Assembly: GCA_023701365.1 (NCBI GenBank)
Contig: JAMPXD010000014.1
Location: forward strand, 1-34,339
Direction: 5' to 3'
DNA length: 34,339 bases
From: Geobacteraceae bacterium
Lineage (GTDB): Bacteria; Desulfobacterota; Desulfuromonadia; Geobacterales; Geobacteraceae
The notes under the pieces were generated by a model. It ran no database searches, was not told the DNA's origin, and was given only the letters and a program-made list of their open reading frames with translations. Of the stretch, positions 9,243 to 18,389 are shown piece by piece (position 1 is the stretch's first letter; every line of letters starts with the position of its first letter). Position numbers and translations under genes: made by a program.

Positions 9243-11864
9243 CTAGATGACAAACTGGGCCACCAGGGCCTTCAGCTCTTCAGCCTGCGAGGCAAGATCC
9301 TGAGCTGATTTATCGATCTGCTCCACGGACGAGAGGTTATCCCTGGCAACCTCGCTGATATTGCCGACGGCGGAGACCACGGTTTCCCCCCCGTTTTTCT
9401 GTTCGGCGGTGGCATTGGCAACCGACTGGGTCATGGTGGTCATGGTGCTGACGGCTGCGATGATCTGGCGCGCGGAGAGCGCCTGTTCCCTGGTGGCGAT
9501 GGTCACCTGGCCGGTCACATGGTTCATGTTCTCGACGGCGCTCCGGATCTGCCTGCTCCCCTGCGCCTGCTCCCTGGTGGCGCCGGTCACTTCCTGGGTG
9601 ATGCTGTTCATCCGCTCGATGGCGATCCTGATCTGGCGCCCGCCCAGGGCCTGTTCCCTGGCCGCATTGGCCACCATGTTGGTCGCCTGGTTCATCTTCT
9701 CCGCCGCCCTGATGACCTGGGCCGAGGCTGCCGACTGCTCCGCGGTCATCCTGGCGATCTGCGACATCAGCTTGCTGGTCTGCCCGACGCTGCTGACGAT
9801 GTTCTCCAGGGCTCCCCCCGCTATCAGGGAGAGTTCCATGGATGAGCCGGCCTCCCGGGAAGCGATCTCGCCGTATCTGACCGATTCATCCGTGTCGGCC
9901 TGCACCTGCCTGATGACCTGGGCGATCTCCCGGGTCGCGGCGACGCTCCTCTCGGCCAGCTTCCTGACCTCTTCGGCGACAACGGCAAAGCCGCGTCCGG
10001 CATCGCCGGCCCGGGCCGCCTCGATGGCGGCGTTGAGGGCAAGCAGATTGGTCTGGTCCGCGATCTCGTTGATGACCTTGACTATGCTGCCGATCTCCTC
10101 CGACCTTCTGCCGAGATTGAGGATCGAGGTGGATGTCTTGTCGATGACGTCGGCCACCCTCTTCATCGCGGCAACCGCCTCCTGCCCCGCCTGGAGGCCG
10201 GCAGACCCCTCCTTGGCGGCTATCTTCGCGACGCTGTCCGCTTCCTCCACGTTGCCGGCCACCTGCTTGATGGAGGCGGCCATCTGGCCGATGATGGACG
10301 CGGATTCGGCGACCACCTGCTGCAGCTCATGGGAGTTTCCCGCCACCTGGTCGATGGAGACGGTCATCTGCTCGATGGTGGAGGATGTTTCCGAAACCGA
10401 GGAGAGGAGATCGTCGGCATTCTGGGCCACTTTTTCGATGGAGACGGTCATCTGTTCGATGGTCGCGGAAGTCTCGGAGACCGAGGACGCCATCACCTCG
10501 GCGCTCTTCGCCACCTGTTCGCTCGATGCCCCCAGTTCCTGGATCGAGGAGGAGACCTGGTCGGCATTGCCCGCCAGGGCATCGGCGTTGCTCGCCACGG
10601 TCCGGATCGAGGCAGCCATCTGCACCATGGTGCTGGAGGTCTCCTCCGCTGCGGAGGCCTGCATATGGGAGGCCCTGGTCAGCCTGGCGGAGTTGTCAGA
10701 AATCTCCCTGGCGGCGTCGGCGACCTGGCCCGAGGTGTCGCGGATCCGGGCGACCATCTCCCTGAGGCTGGTCACCATGGCGTTGAGGGCATTGGCCAGG
10801 TCTCCCACCTCGTCCCTGGTATTTACCCGGAGCAGGCTGCTGAGATCCCAGGTCGTGGTGACCTTCAGGATGTGCTCCTTCAGGTCGTTGAAGAGAATGA
10901 GGCTCTTTCTCAGGGAAAGATAGAGGAACGTTATCGCCCCGAGGAAGATGGCGGCGAACAGGATGGTATTGACCGCAATGCCGCGCCACATGGCGGCAAA
11001 AAGAGGGGTCACGTTCTTCTGGGAAAAGAGCACGCCGGTGGTCCTGCCGGCGGCGTCAAGCACCGGGCTGATCCCCACCACGTACTTCGCCTCCTTCAGA
11101 TCGACCACCGCGACCACTGGCCGTTCGAGCCCCTTCTGCAGTTCCGGGCCGACCGCCGCCGCCAGCTTCAGTGCCGTCACCTTGTCGGTCGAATCGAGGA
11201 TGGTGAAAGAGCCGACCTTTTCGTTATTCACTTGCGCATTCTTTTCCTTGAGGAAATCGTTGGCGAGGAACACGCTGACATCATTACCCGTGGTATCCTT
11301 CATCTTGTGGAAGACATGATCGATCTCCTGGCCGACCTCCAGGTAGCCCACCGGTTTACCCTGGTAGGATACCGGGGTGACGCAGCGCAGGGAAAAGAAA
11401 TTCTTTCCCATCTCGATGCCGGAGGCGATTCCGTTTGTCTCCGCCGCCTTCTTGAAAGTAAACCTGGTCACCTTGTCCCCTGACTGCTGGAGCTTGTGTG
11501 CCCGGAGCAGGACCGTGCCGTCCTGCTGGATGAAATAGAGATGGGTGATGTTGTTCTTCTGCTTCATATCGTCGAAGAGCGGTTTCGCCACCTTCACCAG
11601 TTCATCCCTGTTCCCCGCCGCGAACAGGCCGATCATGCCGTCAAGCCGGTCCAGGCCGATATGGGCACGGGAAAGCCCTTCGGCGTCGGCGGCGATGATC
11701 GAATTGAAAAGCCTGCTCTCGGTCAGGGCCAGGTCCTTCAGGCTTTCCTTCAGCTGGCTCAGCTGTCTGCTGTAGGAGTAATAGGCTATCATGGCGGTGC
11801 TGACAACGAAGATGCAGCCAACGGTGATGTAGACCCTTTTCCGAATCGATAATTCTCTTAACAT
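9243..11864 (-). CDS. Methyl-accepting chemotaxis protein with periplasmic dCache_3-like sensor
   Basis: An 873-residue chemoreceptor with TM1 at about residues 12-32. The periplasmic region contains [20 protein letters not shown] and later [16 protein letters not shown], which resemble the double-sensor dCache_3 family; that assignment is tentative. A second membrane segment ([20 protein letters not shown]) precedes a HAMP-like linker and a signalling hairpin with its tip [11 protein letters not shown] at about residue 610. The hairpin is of the same very long class as the other three MCPs and carries matching 28-residue repeats such as [19 protein letters not shown] and [24 protein letters not shown] lies 3 nt before the ATG. 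It follows cheA by 19 nt, so it is probably a principal receptor of this array. The ligand is unknown. Confidence 0.94.
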   Translation of the reverse strand: MLRELSIRKRVYITVGCIFVVSTAMIAYYSYSRQLSQLKESLKDLALTESRLFNSIIAADAEGLSRAHIGLDRLDGMIGLFAAGNRDELVKVAKPLFDDMKQKNNITHLYFIQQDGTVLLRAHKLQQSGDKVTRFTFKKAAETNGIASGIEMGKNFFSLRCVTPVSYQGKPVGYLEVGQEIDHVFHKMKDTTGNDVSVFLANDFLKEKNAQVNNEKVGSFTILDSTDKVTALKLAAAVGPELQKGLERPVVAVVDLKEAKYVVGISPVLDAAGRTTGVLFSQKNVTPLFAAMWRGIAVNTILFAAIFLGAITFLYLSLRKSLILFNDLKEHILKVTTTWDLSSLLRVNTRDEVGDLANALNAMVTSLREMVARIRDTSGQVADAAREISDNSARLTRASHMQASAAEETSSTMVQMAASIRTVASNADALAGNADQVSSSIQELGASSEQVAKSAEVMASSVSETSATIEQMTVSIEKVAQNADDLLSSVSETSSTIEQMTVSIDQVAGNSHELQQVVAESASIIGQMAASIKQVAGNVEEADSVAKIAAKEGSAGLQAGQEAVAAMKRVADVIDKTSTSILNLGRRSEEIGSIVKVINEIADQTNLLALNAAIEAARAGDAGRGFAVVAEEVRKLAERSVAATREIAQVIRQVQADTDESVRYGEIASREAGSSMELSLIAGGALENIVSSVGQTSKLMSQIARMTAEQSAASAQVIRAAEKMNQATNMVANAAREQALGGRQIRIAIERMNSITQEVTGATREQAQGSRQIRSAVENMNHVTGQVTIATREQALSARQIIAAVSTMTTMTQSVANATAEQKNGGETVVSAVGNISEVARDNLSSVEQIDKSAQDLASQAEELKALVAQFVI

Positions 11865-11883
11865 GTTCTCCCCTTCCCTGCCC

Positions 11884-13539
11884 TCATCTTTTCGCTTTCC
11901 CGATTATTGACGCCACATCTATGATGAGTGAAATCCTGCCGTCGCCGAGCACGGTCCCCCCCGATATCCCCGGCAGTTCCCCCAGGTAATCGTCCATCCC
12001 CTTGATCACGATCTCCTGCTGCCCGATCAGCCGGTCCACCACGATCCCCCCCTGCCTTTCACCGCTGCCGACGACGACGACATATTCCGTCTCCCGCCCG
12101 GCAGCCTCCGGCAAACCGAAGTAGCGGTCCAGCCTGACCACGGGAAGGAGCCGGTCCCTGAGTTTGATGAGCTCTCCAGACGACACCTGGTGGATTTCGG
12201 CGCTATCTATCCTGATGCTCTCCAGAACGGCGGAGAGGGGGATGGCGAAGGTTTCCCCCGACACTTCCACCATCAGCGCGGTGATGATGGCCAGGGTGAG
12301 CGGCAGTCTTATGGTGAAGCGCGTCCCTTTGCCCGCTGTGCTCTCGATGTCGATCACGCCGTTGAAGGAGGCGACGGTTTTCCTGACTACGTCGAGCCCT
12401 ATGCCGCGGCCGGAGGTCTCGGTCAACTCGTTGCTGGTTGAAAAGCCGGGGAGAAAAACCAGCTGAAACGCTTCCAGGTCGGTGAGAGAGCCGGCCTCGC
12501 GGCCATCCAGCAATCCCTTTTCAATCGCCGACGCCTTCAGCCTTTCCACCGACATACCGCGGCCGTCGTCTTCGACGGTAATGACGATCTGGTTGTTCTG
12601 ATGACCGGCGGTCAGTTTGAGAACCCCCGCTGCCGGCTTGCCGCCCCGCGTTCTCACCCCGGGGGCCTCGATCCCGTGATCCACTCCGTTTCTGATCAGG
12701 TGGAGCAGCGGCTCGCCAATTTCGTCAATTACCGTCTTGTCGATCTCGGTCTCCTCTCCTTCGCAGACCAGCCTGACCTCCTTGCCGTGGCGCCGGGACA
12801 GGTCCCGCACCAGCCGGTGGAACCGGTGGAAGACCGTCTTGATCGGCAGCATCCGGACCTTCATGATGGCTTCCCGGAGGTCGTTGGCGATCTTGCCGAT
12901 GGCCTGGCTCGACTCGTCGAAGGAGTCGATGATCCCCCGGTCCCGGACCGTCTCCCTGAGTCTCGATTCCAGGGAGAGGAGCGCAGTTCTGTGGATGACC
13001 AGCTCGCCAACGAGGTTCATCAGTTCGTCCAGTTTCCCGAAATTGACCTTGAGCGTGCCGGACTTCTGGATGATGGAGCTGAAGTCGTCCCTTTTCCCGG
13101 GTGCCAGGGGAGCATCCCAGCTGCCGGCCTCTTTCACGGTGAGACACTCCAGAAGCATCAGCTCATCGCTGAAATCGAGGGGCGCGGCAGGGTCGTCCGC
13201 CAGTTTGTTTACGGCATCGCGCATGGCGTTGACCGCTGTGAAGAAGGCCTCGAAAAAAACCGGGGTGATGGCAAGCGAGCTGTCCGCAGCGCTCTTCAGG
13301 GCGCTCTCCAGCCTGTGAACGAACTGCTGCATGGGAGTAAGGCCCATCATCCCGGAGTTCCCCTTCAGGGTATGCAGGGTGCCGAGCAGGATGGTGACGG
13401 CTCCGCCGTCCAGGTCGCGTTCTCCCTCTCCAGAACTGTTTTCCAGTTGCAGCAGGATGGTTTCCACGGCATCCAGATGGCCCGACGCGTCTTCCAGATA
13501 ATCTTCCAGAAGAATCGAGATATCTATCTTGTTATCCAC
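11884..13539 (-). CDS. cheA: CheA chemotaxis histidine kinase lacking a P2 domain
   Basis: A 551-residue kinase that autophosphorylates on its Hpt histidine in response to MCP/CheW and passes phosphate to CheY and CheB. P1 (Hpt) is N-terminal with H56 in LHTLKGNSG. After a short linker the P3 dimerisation helices begin near residue 160 ([20 protein letters not shown]). P4, the ATPase, has an N box [20 protein letters not shown] and [10 protein letters not shown]5 is CheW-like and runs to the C-terminus ([43 protein letters not shown]). No CheY-binding P2 domain is visible between P1 and P3, and the protein is shorter than the roughly 650 residues of enteric CheA. It starts at GTG 13539 with a GGGGG stretch upstream. 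It is the only CheA in the window, so it probably serves both operons. Confidence 0.96.
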   Translation of the reverse strand: MDNKIDISILLEDYLEDASGHLDAVETILLQLENSSGEGERDLDGGAVTILLGTLHTLKGNSGMMGLTPMQQFVHRLESALKSAADSSLAITPVFFEAFFTAVNAMRDAVNKLADDPAAPLDFSDELMLLECLTVKEAGSWDAPLAPGKRDDFSSIIQKSGTLKVNFGKLDELMNLVGELVIHRTALLSLESRLRETVRDRGIIDSFDESSQAIGKIANDLREAIMKVRMLPIKTVFHRFHRLVRDLSRRHGKEVRLVCEGEETEIDKTVIDEIGEPLLHLIRNGVDHGIEAPGVRTRGGKPAAGVLKLTAGHQNNQIVITVEDDGRGMSVERLKASAIEKGLLDGREAGSLTDLEAFQLVFLPGFSTSNELTETSGRGIGLDVVRKTVASFNGVIDIESTAGKGTRFTIRLPLTLAIITALMVEVSGETFAIPLSAVLESIRIDSAEIHQVSSGELIKLRDRLLPVVRLDRYFGLPEAAGRETEYVVVVGSGERQGGIVVDRLIGQQEIVIKGMDDYLGELPGISGGTVLGDGRISLIIDVASIIGKAKR

Positions 13540-13569
13540 GTTACCCCCTGCTTTCAGCAGATGTTATTG

Positions 13570-13962
13570 CTAGCATGCGGCGTACTTCAATGTCTTGGGG
13601 AAGATTGTGGCGATCAGGTCATGGAGCGCCTCCGGCTGGAACGGCTTTTTCAGATAACCCTTGGCGCCCAGCTTCAAGCCACGGATGGTATCCTCCTCCT
13701 TTCCTTCAGTGCTGATTATGACCACCGGGATTCGCCTGATGATCCCAAGGGTTGACGCCCTCTCCATGAACTGGACGCCGTTCATGACGGGCATGTTTAT
13801 ATCGAGCAGGATAAGATCAATATCCTTCTGCAAGGCCAGTGTCTCCAGCGCTTCCTGGCCGTTCATCGCATCCACGATCTCGCACTGGTAATTGGTCATC
13901 ACCAGCCGGTACATCTGATGAATGAGCGCTGAATCGTCTACGATAAGGATTTTTTTTGGCAT
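13570..13962 (-). CDS. cheY: CheY-type single-domain response regulator (operon A)
   Basis: A 130-residue stand-alone receiver. The acidic pocket is D9/D10 (IVDDSA), the phospho-acceptor is D54 in LLDINMPVMNG, the switch residue is in IISTEGKEED and the conserved lysine is in YLKKPF. There is no output domain, so it acts by protein-protein contact. It is a close paralog of the receiver at 26444-26827, sharing HQMYRLVM, CEIVDAMNGQEAL and GAKGYLKKPF. It lies 30 nt upstream of cheA and 9 nt after a second receiver gene. The target could be a flagellar, pilus or other motor, or it could be a phosphate sink for CheA; the sequence does not decide. Confidence 0.94.
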   Translation of the reverse strand: MPKKILIVDDSALIHQMYRLVMTNYQCEIVDAMNGQEALETLALQKDIDLILLDINMPVMNGVQFMERASTLGIIRRIPVVIISTEGKEEDTIRGLKLGAKGYLKKPFQPEALHDLIATIFPKTLKYAAC

Positions 13963-13971
13963 ATTCCCCTC

Positions 13972-14391
13972 TCACAGTGTCTTTGTTGGCGCGATGGCTT
14001 CTCTTTTAGTCAGATGTCTTGTCGGTATCCCCAGCGATGCCACCTGCACCAGCAATTCGGGGATATCGATAGGTTTGTTGAAATAATGGAGCGCTCCGCG
14101 TGCATGGGCATCGGCTCGGATGGCATCTGAGCCATAACCGGTCATGATGATCACTTCGCTGTTATAGCGCTCTCTGATATAGCTCAACAGTTCCAACCCC
14201 TCGATCCCGTTGATGCCTGACATCCTGATGTCGGTGATAACCAGGTCAAAATGGGTGCTTTCCAGGGCTTCTTCGGCCGATTCGATCTCATTACAGGTGA
14301 TCACTTCAACGCCTTCAACCTTCAAGGCATAGGAAAGACTCATCAGAATCGACGGCTCATCATCCACAATCAGAATTTTCTTGATCTCCAT
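13972..14391 (-). CDS. Stand-alone receiver (NtrC-like REC) response regulator, first gene of operon A
   Basis: A 139-residue receiver with pocket D10/D11 (LIVDDE), acceptor D54 in ITDIRMSGINGIEGLELL, the IIMTGYGS switch loop and the FNKPID lysine, followed by a short tail without a known output domain. An in-frame GTG at 14403 would add four residues, but AAGGAG sits only 2 nt before it, so ATG 14391 is preferred; the spacing there (14 nt) is long too, so the start is uncertain. It is the first gene behind the sigma-54 promoter at 14444-14459 and is paralogous to 26862-27260, the first gene of operon B. Its receiver resembles that of sigma-54 activators more than CheY. Confidence 0.88.
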   Translation of the reverse strand: MEIKKILIVDDEPSILMSLSYALKVEGVEVITCNEIESAEEALESTHFDLVITDIRMSGINGIEGLELLSYIRERYNSEVIIMTGYGSDAIRADAHARGALHYFNKPIDIPELLVQVASLGIPTRHLTKREAIAPTKTL

Positions 14392-14443
14392 GATATCCGC
14401 CACATCTCCTTGGTAGTATTCCAGCTAAATATTCACTGATATA

Positions 14444-14459
14444 GGCAATCAGCATGCCA
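14444..14459 (-). promoter_or_regulatory. Sigma-54 (RpoN) promoter of chemosensory operon A
   Basis: The minus strand reads TGGCATGCTGATTGCC, with the invariant GG (-24) and GC (-12) separated by exactly 10 nt. It lies about 53 nt upstream of the first start codon. A nearly identical element stands at the same place before operon B (27308-27323), and both have tandem enhancer-like dyads upstream. Confidence 0.85.
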
Positions 14460-14503
14460 ACGAAGCCGTTCCTTCAGCTATTACAATTCTCCCGTAAATT
14501 CAA

Positions 14504-14516
14504 TATGTTATTGATT
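14504..14516 (-). promoter_or_regulatory. Possible IHF site between promoter and enhancer
   Basis: The minus strand AATCAATAACATA matches the WATCAANNNNTTR consensus with one mismatch, in an AT-rich stretch between the sigma-54 promoter and the first dyad. IHF bending at this position is usual in sigma-54 systems, but the motif is degenerate. Confidence 0.25.
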
Positions 14517-14545
14517 GAGAGGGTTGTCCGGAAAGAGGGCGCAGA

Positions 14546-14562
14546 TGTACGGTTTCCGTACA
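14546..14562. promoter_or_regulatory. Enhancer-like dyad UAS-A1 (NtrC-type activator site)
   Basis: TGTACGGTTTCCGTACA is a perfect inverted repeat (7-bp arms, TTT spacer), centred 96 bp upstream of the -24 GG of promoter A. It is the most symmetric of four related 17-mers (also at 14665, 27406 and 27533). Confidence 0.75.
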
Positions 14563-14656
14563 ATGGCAGGGCAATGCTGGAGGGTCGGAGTTGCGGCGCT
14601 TTGGGGCGGGATTGAGTGGGGAGGGAACCTCTAGGGAAAAGTGCGGCTGTCCAACA

Positions 14657-16024
14657 TCAGGACATGTCCGATTTCGATACATCAGCTTTCTTCTTTTTCA
14701 ACCAGGCTAGAAGGGTCGAGCGGCTGATGCCCAGGACGGCGGCAGCGCGGGAATGGTTTTGACCCGTAATCTGGAGCACCTGGGCCATATATTCGTCTGT
14801 AACCTTCGAGAGGGGGCGCAGCTCCAATGACCCGGAGGGGGTAAAAGGAACCGCCTCATTATGCCGTATTTCGCCGGGAAGATGCTCCGGCCTGATTTCC
14901 TCCCCCTGGAGCAAGATGAGCGCCCGTTCGACGATATTTCGCAACTCCCGCACGTTTCCGGGCCAGGTATAATTCAGCAGATGTCCCATTGCCTCCGCGG
15001 AGACAGTCACCTTGCCTTTGCCCATCCCCTCGCCGAGCCTCCTGGCAAACTGGGAGGCCAGGATGATGATGTCCTTCCCCCTCTCCCGCAACGGGGGGAC
15101 GGTGATCGGCAGGACATTTATCCGGTAGTAGAGGTCTTCCCGGAAAAGCCCCTTTCTCACCTGCCTGGCAATGTCATTGTTGGTGGCGGCCATTATTCTG
15201 GCGCTGCTTTTCAGATCGCTGACCCCTCCCAATCTGCGGAATGTCCTGGAATCCAGCACCTTCAGGAGTTTTGCCTGCACGGAGAGGGGCATCTCCGCCA
15301 GCTCGTCGAAGAAAATGGTCCCCTCGTCCGCTATCTCGAACAACCCCTTCTTGGTCTCCCGGGCGTCGGTGAAGGCCCCTTTTTCATGGCCGAAGAGTTC
15401 GGACTCCAGGAGATTTTCCGAAAGCGATGCGCAGTTGATCTCCACCATCGGCCCCTTGGCCGCGCTCAGGGCGTGAATCGCCTTGGCCACCAGTCCCTTG
15501 CCGCTTCCGGATTCGCCCAGAATCAGCACTGGCGTGGCCCTGTTCTGGGCCAGCAGGGAGATCAGCCGCTGGACCCGGATGATGCGGGGCGACTCTCCGG
15601 TGAGAAGTTCCCCGTCGCCGGCCGAATCGACAATTTTCCGGTAATGTTCAACCTCGCTCTTCAGTTTCACCTTTTCTGCCAGGCGCTCAAGGATAACGGC
15701 GACATTGTCCAGATCGACGGGCTTGGAGAAGTAGTATTCCGCCCCCTTCTTCATGGCCTGAACAGCCTTGTCCAACTCGGCGTAGGCGGTCATCATCACC
15801 ACTATCGCCCCGATCTCAGGGGCGATCAGTGACGGCAGGATCGTGTCCCCGTCCATATCGGGGAGTCTCTGGTCGAGGAAAACGATGTCGGGCAGCGTCG
15901 CCCTGGCGAGCGCCAGCCCTTCACCGGCGGTAGCCGCCTCCAGCGTCTCATATCCCCTCCCCCGGAGAAAATGGGTCAGGGCGAGCCTGATGCTTGATTC
16001 ATCATCGATAACCAATGCTTTCAT
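14657..16024 (-). CDS. NtrC-family sigma-54-dependent response regulator
   Basis: A 455-residue enhancer-binding protein. The receiver spans residues 1-120 (pocket D7/D8, acceptor D51, K101). The AAA+ domain has Walker A GESGSGKG at 170-177 and Walker B IFFDEL; the sigma-54 contact loop is GAFTDA at 216-221, a natural variant of GAFTGA. A C-terminal Fis-type helix-turn-helix (NHSRAAAVLGISRSTLLAWL) binds enhancers. It overlaps the kinase at 16002-17669 by 23 bp, which is strong evidence that they are a cognate pair; GGAG lies 6 nt before the ATG. It lies between the two chemosensory operons, each of which has a sigma-54 promoter with upstream dyads, and one dyad is inside its own 3' end. It is the obvious candidate activator of both; this is inference from layout. 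Confidence 0.95.
   Translation of the reverse strand: MKALVIDDESSIRLALTHFLRGRGYETLEAATAGEGLALARATLPDIVFLDQRLPDMDGDTILPSLIAPEIGAIVVMMTAYAELDKAVQAMKKGAEYYFSKPVDLDNVAVILERLAEKVKLKSEVEHYRKIVDSAGDGELLTGESPRIIRVQRLISLLAQNRATPVLILGESGSGKGLVAKAIHALSAAKGPMVEINCASLSENLLESELFGHEKGAFTDARETKKGLFEIADEGTIFFDELAEMPLSVQAKLLKVLDSRTFRRLGGVSDLKSSARIMAATNNDIARQVRKGLFREDLYYRINVLPITVPPLRERGKDIIILASQFARRLGEGMGKGKVTVSAEAMGHLLNYTWPGNVRELRNIVERALILLQGEEIRPEHLPGEIRHNEAVPFTPSGSLELRPLSKVTDEYMAQVLQITGQNHSRAAAVLGISRSTLLAWLKKKKADVSKSDMS
14665..14681. promoter_or_regulatory. Enhancer-like dyad UAS-A2, inside the 3' end of the activator gene
   Basis: TGTCCGATTTCGATACA matches the four-copy consensus and is centred about 215 bp upstream of the promoter A -24 GG. 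It overlaps the last codons of the NtrC-type gene, so both protein and DNA-site constraints apply. Confidence 0.65.
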
Positions 16025-17669
16025 CTGTAACTCCGGTCAGAGGCAGGGTGACTGTAAAGGTTGCTCCCCTGTCAGCGTTGTTTTGGGCCGTCAGAGTGCC
16101 GCCGTGCCCCTCGACGATGTTTTTGCTGATGGAGAGCCCCATGCCGGTTCCATGCCTCTTGGTAGTAAAGAAGATGTCGAATATCTTGTCCTGCAGCTCC
16201 TCGGGGATTCCATGCCCCGCATCCATCACCCTCGTGGTTACCGTGTCAGTTCCGGTCTCAACCGCCAGCCGGACCTCCGTCCCATTGCCGGAAGCCTCGA
16301 TGGCGTTTTTCACCAGATTCAGGATGACCTGCTCGATTTTTTCCGGATCCGCCAGCAGAATCAGCTGCTGATCAGGGATGAATTTGACGATGGCTACTCC
16401 CTTCTCCTGGGCGTACATCTCGTTGGCGGCAATGGACGCATCGATGATGCTCCTCAGATTTGTGCTCTTCTTCCTGAGGATCAACTCCTTGGTGCAGCCG
16501 AGCAGTTCCTCGACGAGGTTATTCAGGCGCCGGGCCTCCTTCATGAAGGAATTCATCAGCTGCTTCTGTTCCTGGCTCAACTCCAGCTCCATCTCCAGGA
16601 TCTGCCCCACCGCAGTCATCCCGAACAGCGGATTGCGCATTTCATGGGCGACCTGGGCAACCACCTCACCCATTGTGGCGAGACGTTCCTTCAACTTCAT
16701 CTCTCTGCGGATTCTTGCGATTTCGGTGAGATCCACAAATGATATGATGTTGCCGACTACGGCATCATCAAGCCCCTTCAGGTCAAACCTGTTATAGCCG
16801 ACGATGATGTCGCCCGCATCGCGATGCACCACTATTTCGGCGCAATCCGCCCCAGTTGCCATCGATTGGTCCAGTTCGGGGCAGACCGTTCGCAGGCTTT
16901 TGCCGTTCAGATTGCCATGGTTGCGGTTGAAGCAGTTCATGGCATAGGGATTCGCCAGTCTGATGCGCTGTGCCAGATCGGTTACCATGATGCCGCTCTG
17001 GAGATTGGAAACAATCGACTCGATGAAGGCCTTCCTCTCCCTCAGCTTGGCGTAGGTCGCCGCCAGCCTCAGCTCGGCCCTCTTCCGCTCGGTGATGTTG
17101 CGAACGACGGCCTGCACTGCCGGTTCCCCACGGTAGGCGACATATGTCGATACAACTTCCACATCGATGACGGATCCGTCGAGACAGCAAAACTTTTCCT
17201 CAAGAACGGTCTCACTCCTTCCGGTTTTTCTTATCCGCTTTGTTTGATCGGCTATGGTCGCCAGATAATCGGGATGTATGAAATCGTTGATCGCTCTCCC
17301 CATCAGTTCGCCCGGGGTCGCTACACCGAGGAGTTCCGCTCCCGCGGCGTTGATGTAGAGAAACTTGCTGCCGTTGTGGACCGCTATCGCATCCGGGGAG
17401 TATTCCACCAGGCGGCGGTATCGCTCTTCGCTCTCCTGGAGAGCCGCCTCCCCCCTTTTGCGCTCGGTGATCTCTCGCAGCAGGGGGGATAACACGAAAC
17501 AGTAAAGGATCGGAAAAAGGAGCAGTACCAGCAGATATGCGTCGATGACGGCCTCAACCAATAGGGGGAGGGAAAGGACGTGCAGCACCATCATGATGGC
17601 GAATTCGAGAACAAAAATGGCTGCAATTATGATGAAAAAACGTCTGAAAGAAGAGTCGTTTCGTGTCAT
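16002..17669 (-). CDS. Membrane-bound PAS histidine kinase, probable partner of the NtrC-type regulator
   Basis: A 555-residue kinase. Two N-terminal membrane helices (about 11-31 and 38-60) are joined by only a few residues, so there is no periplasmic sensor. PAS 1 (about 80-190, ending RNITERKRAE) and PAS 2 (about 213-318) follow. HisKA carries the phospho-accepting H342 in VAHEMRNPL. The HATPase domain follows with NLVKNAIEAS, MDAGHGIPEE and GTGMGLSISKNIVEGHGG. PAS 2 contains C263 and C276; cysteines also occur at comparable places in the paralogous kinase at 27611-29452, so redox or metal sensing is possible but unproven. The overlap with the downstream regulator marks it as its cognate kinase. 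The start is ATG 17669, with AAGGA 12 nt upstream. Confidence 0.93.
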   Translation of the reverse strand: MTRNDSSFRRFFIIIAAIFVLEFAIMMVLHVLSLPLLVEAVIDAYLLVLLLFPILYCFVLSPLLREITERKRGEAALQESEERYRRLVEYSPDAIAVHNGSKFLYINAAGAELLGVATPGELMGRAINDFIHPDYLATIADQTKRIRKTGRSETVLEEKFCCLDGSVIDVEVVSTYVAYRGEPAVQAVVRNITERKRAELRLAATYAKLRERKAFIESIVSNLQSGIMVTDLAQRIRLANPYAMNCFNRNHGNLNGKSLRTVCPELDQSMATGADCAEIVVHRDAGDIIVGYNRFDLKGLDDAVVGNIISFVDLTEIARIRREMKLKERLATMGEVVAQVAHEMRNPLFGMTAVGQILEMELELSQEQKQLMNSFMKEARRLNNLVEELLGCTKELILRKKSTNLRSIIDASIAANEMYAQEKGVAIVKFIPDQQLILLADPEKIEQVILNLVKNAIEASGNGTEVRLAVETGTDTVTTRVMDAGHGIPEELQDKIFDIFFTTKRHGTGMGLSISKNIVEGHGGTLTAQNNADRGATFTVTLPLTGVTDESIGYR

Positions 17670-17721
17670 TTATCCGAATTCCTTCAGCTCTCCAGGTGGC
17701 ATGCAGCCGATGATCGCCGGG

Positions 17722-18372
17722 TCAAATGTTGTGAATGTCGATCATGGTGATCTCCCGGTTATAGCTGGTTTCCGCGACCTGCGAAGTTCGGGCGAGTTTT
17801 TCCGTGATGTTGCGGATCCTCTCCAGCTCAGCCTGCATCCCCGAAAGACTGTCCGTTACGATCTCACCGGCGCAATCCATCTCCCGGCGCAGAACATGGA
17901 GGTAGGCATACAAGGTGGTCAGGGGATTGTTGATCTCATGGGAGAGGGCGACGGCCATTTTCTTGAAAATTTTCAGCTTTTCCAGCTCGATCGCCTGGGC
18001 CTTGGCCCTGCGGGTCGCCAGATGCGCCCTGACACGCGCCAGGAGTTCCCCTGAATAAAATGGTTTCACCACATAATCCTCGGAACCGGACTCGAACCCC
18101 TTCACCCTTTCCTGCTCGGAATCCTTCGAGGTAATGAAAATTATCGGGATTTCCCTGGTTTTTTCCTCCTCTTTCAGCGTCCGGCAGACCGCGAACCCGT
18201 CTATATCGGGCAAATGGACATCAAGGAGAATGAGGTCCGGAAGGAAACTGTTAGCCGCCGCAATTCCGTTCAGGCCGTTGTTCCGGAAATCCATATCATA
18301 GTGTGCTGCCAGGATCTCTCCCACAAGCGCCTGGGTAACCAGGCTATCATCGATGACCAGGATCTTCTCCAT
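17722..18372 (-). CDS. Receiver plus DHp protein without an ATPase domain
   Basis: A 216-residue protein. The receiver (1-120) has D8/D9, acceptor D51 in LLDVHLPDIDG and the VVKPF lysine. A coiled linker (ATRRAKAQAIELEKLKIFKK) leads to a HisKA-like dimerisation helix with H145 in ALSHEINNPL and a second helix (MQAELERIRNITEKLARTS). The protein then ends, with no N, G1 or G2 box. Only 52 bp separate its stop from the next gene, so the catalytic domain is absent rather than frameshifted away. It may be a phosphotransfer protein working with another kinase, or a regulator that dimerises with one. AAGGAG and AGGA precede ATG 18372. It is directly upstream of the membrane kinase and NtrC-type gene, suggesting it belongs to that pathway. 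Confidence 0.85.
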   Translation of the reverse strand: MEKILVIDDSLVTQALVGEILAAHYDMDFRNNGLNGIAAANSFLPDLILLDVHLPDIDGFAVCRTLKEEEKTREIPIIFITSKDSEQERVKGFESGSEDYVVKPFYSGELLARVRAHLATRRAKAQAIELEKLKIFKKMAVALSHEINNPLTTLYAYLHVLRREMDCAGEIVTDSLSGMQAELERIRNITEKLARTSQVAETSYNREITMIDIHNI

Positions 18373-18389
18373 TAAAATATCCTTTCTCC

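Noticed and set aside
15360-15380. GAFTDA instead of GAFTGA in the sigma-54 activator loop, as a possible loss of function
   Set aside because: This variant occurs naturally in functional enhancer-binding proteins, and Walker A, Walker B and the Fis domain are intact.
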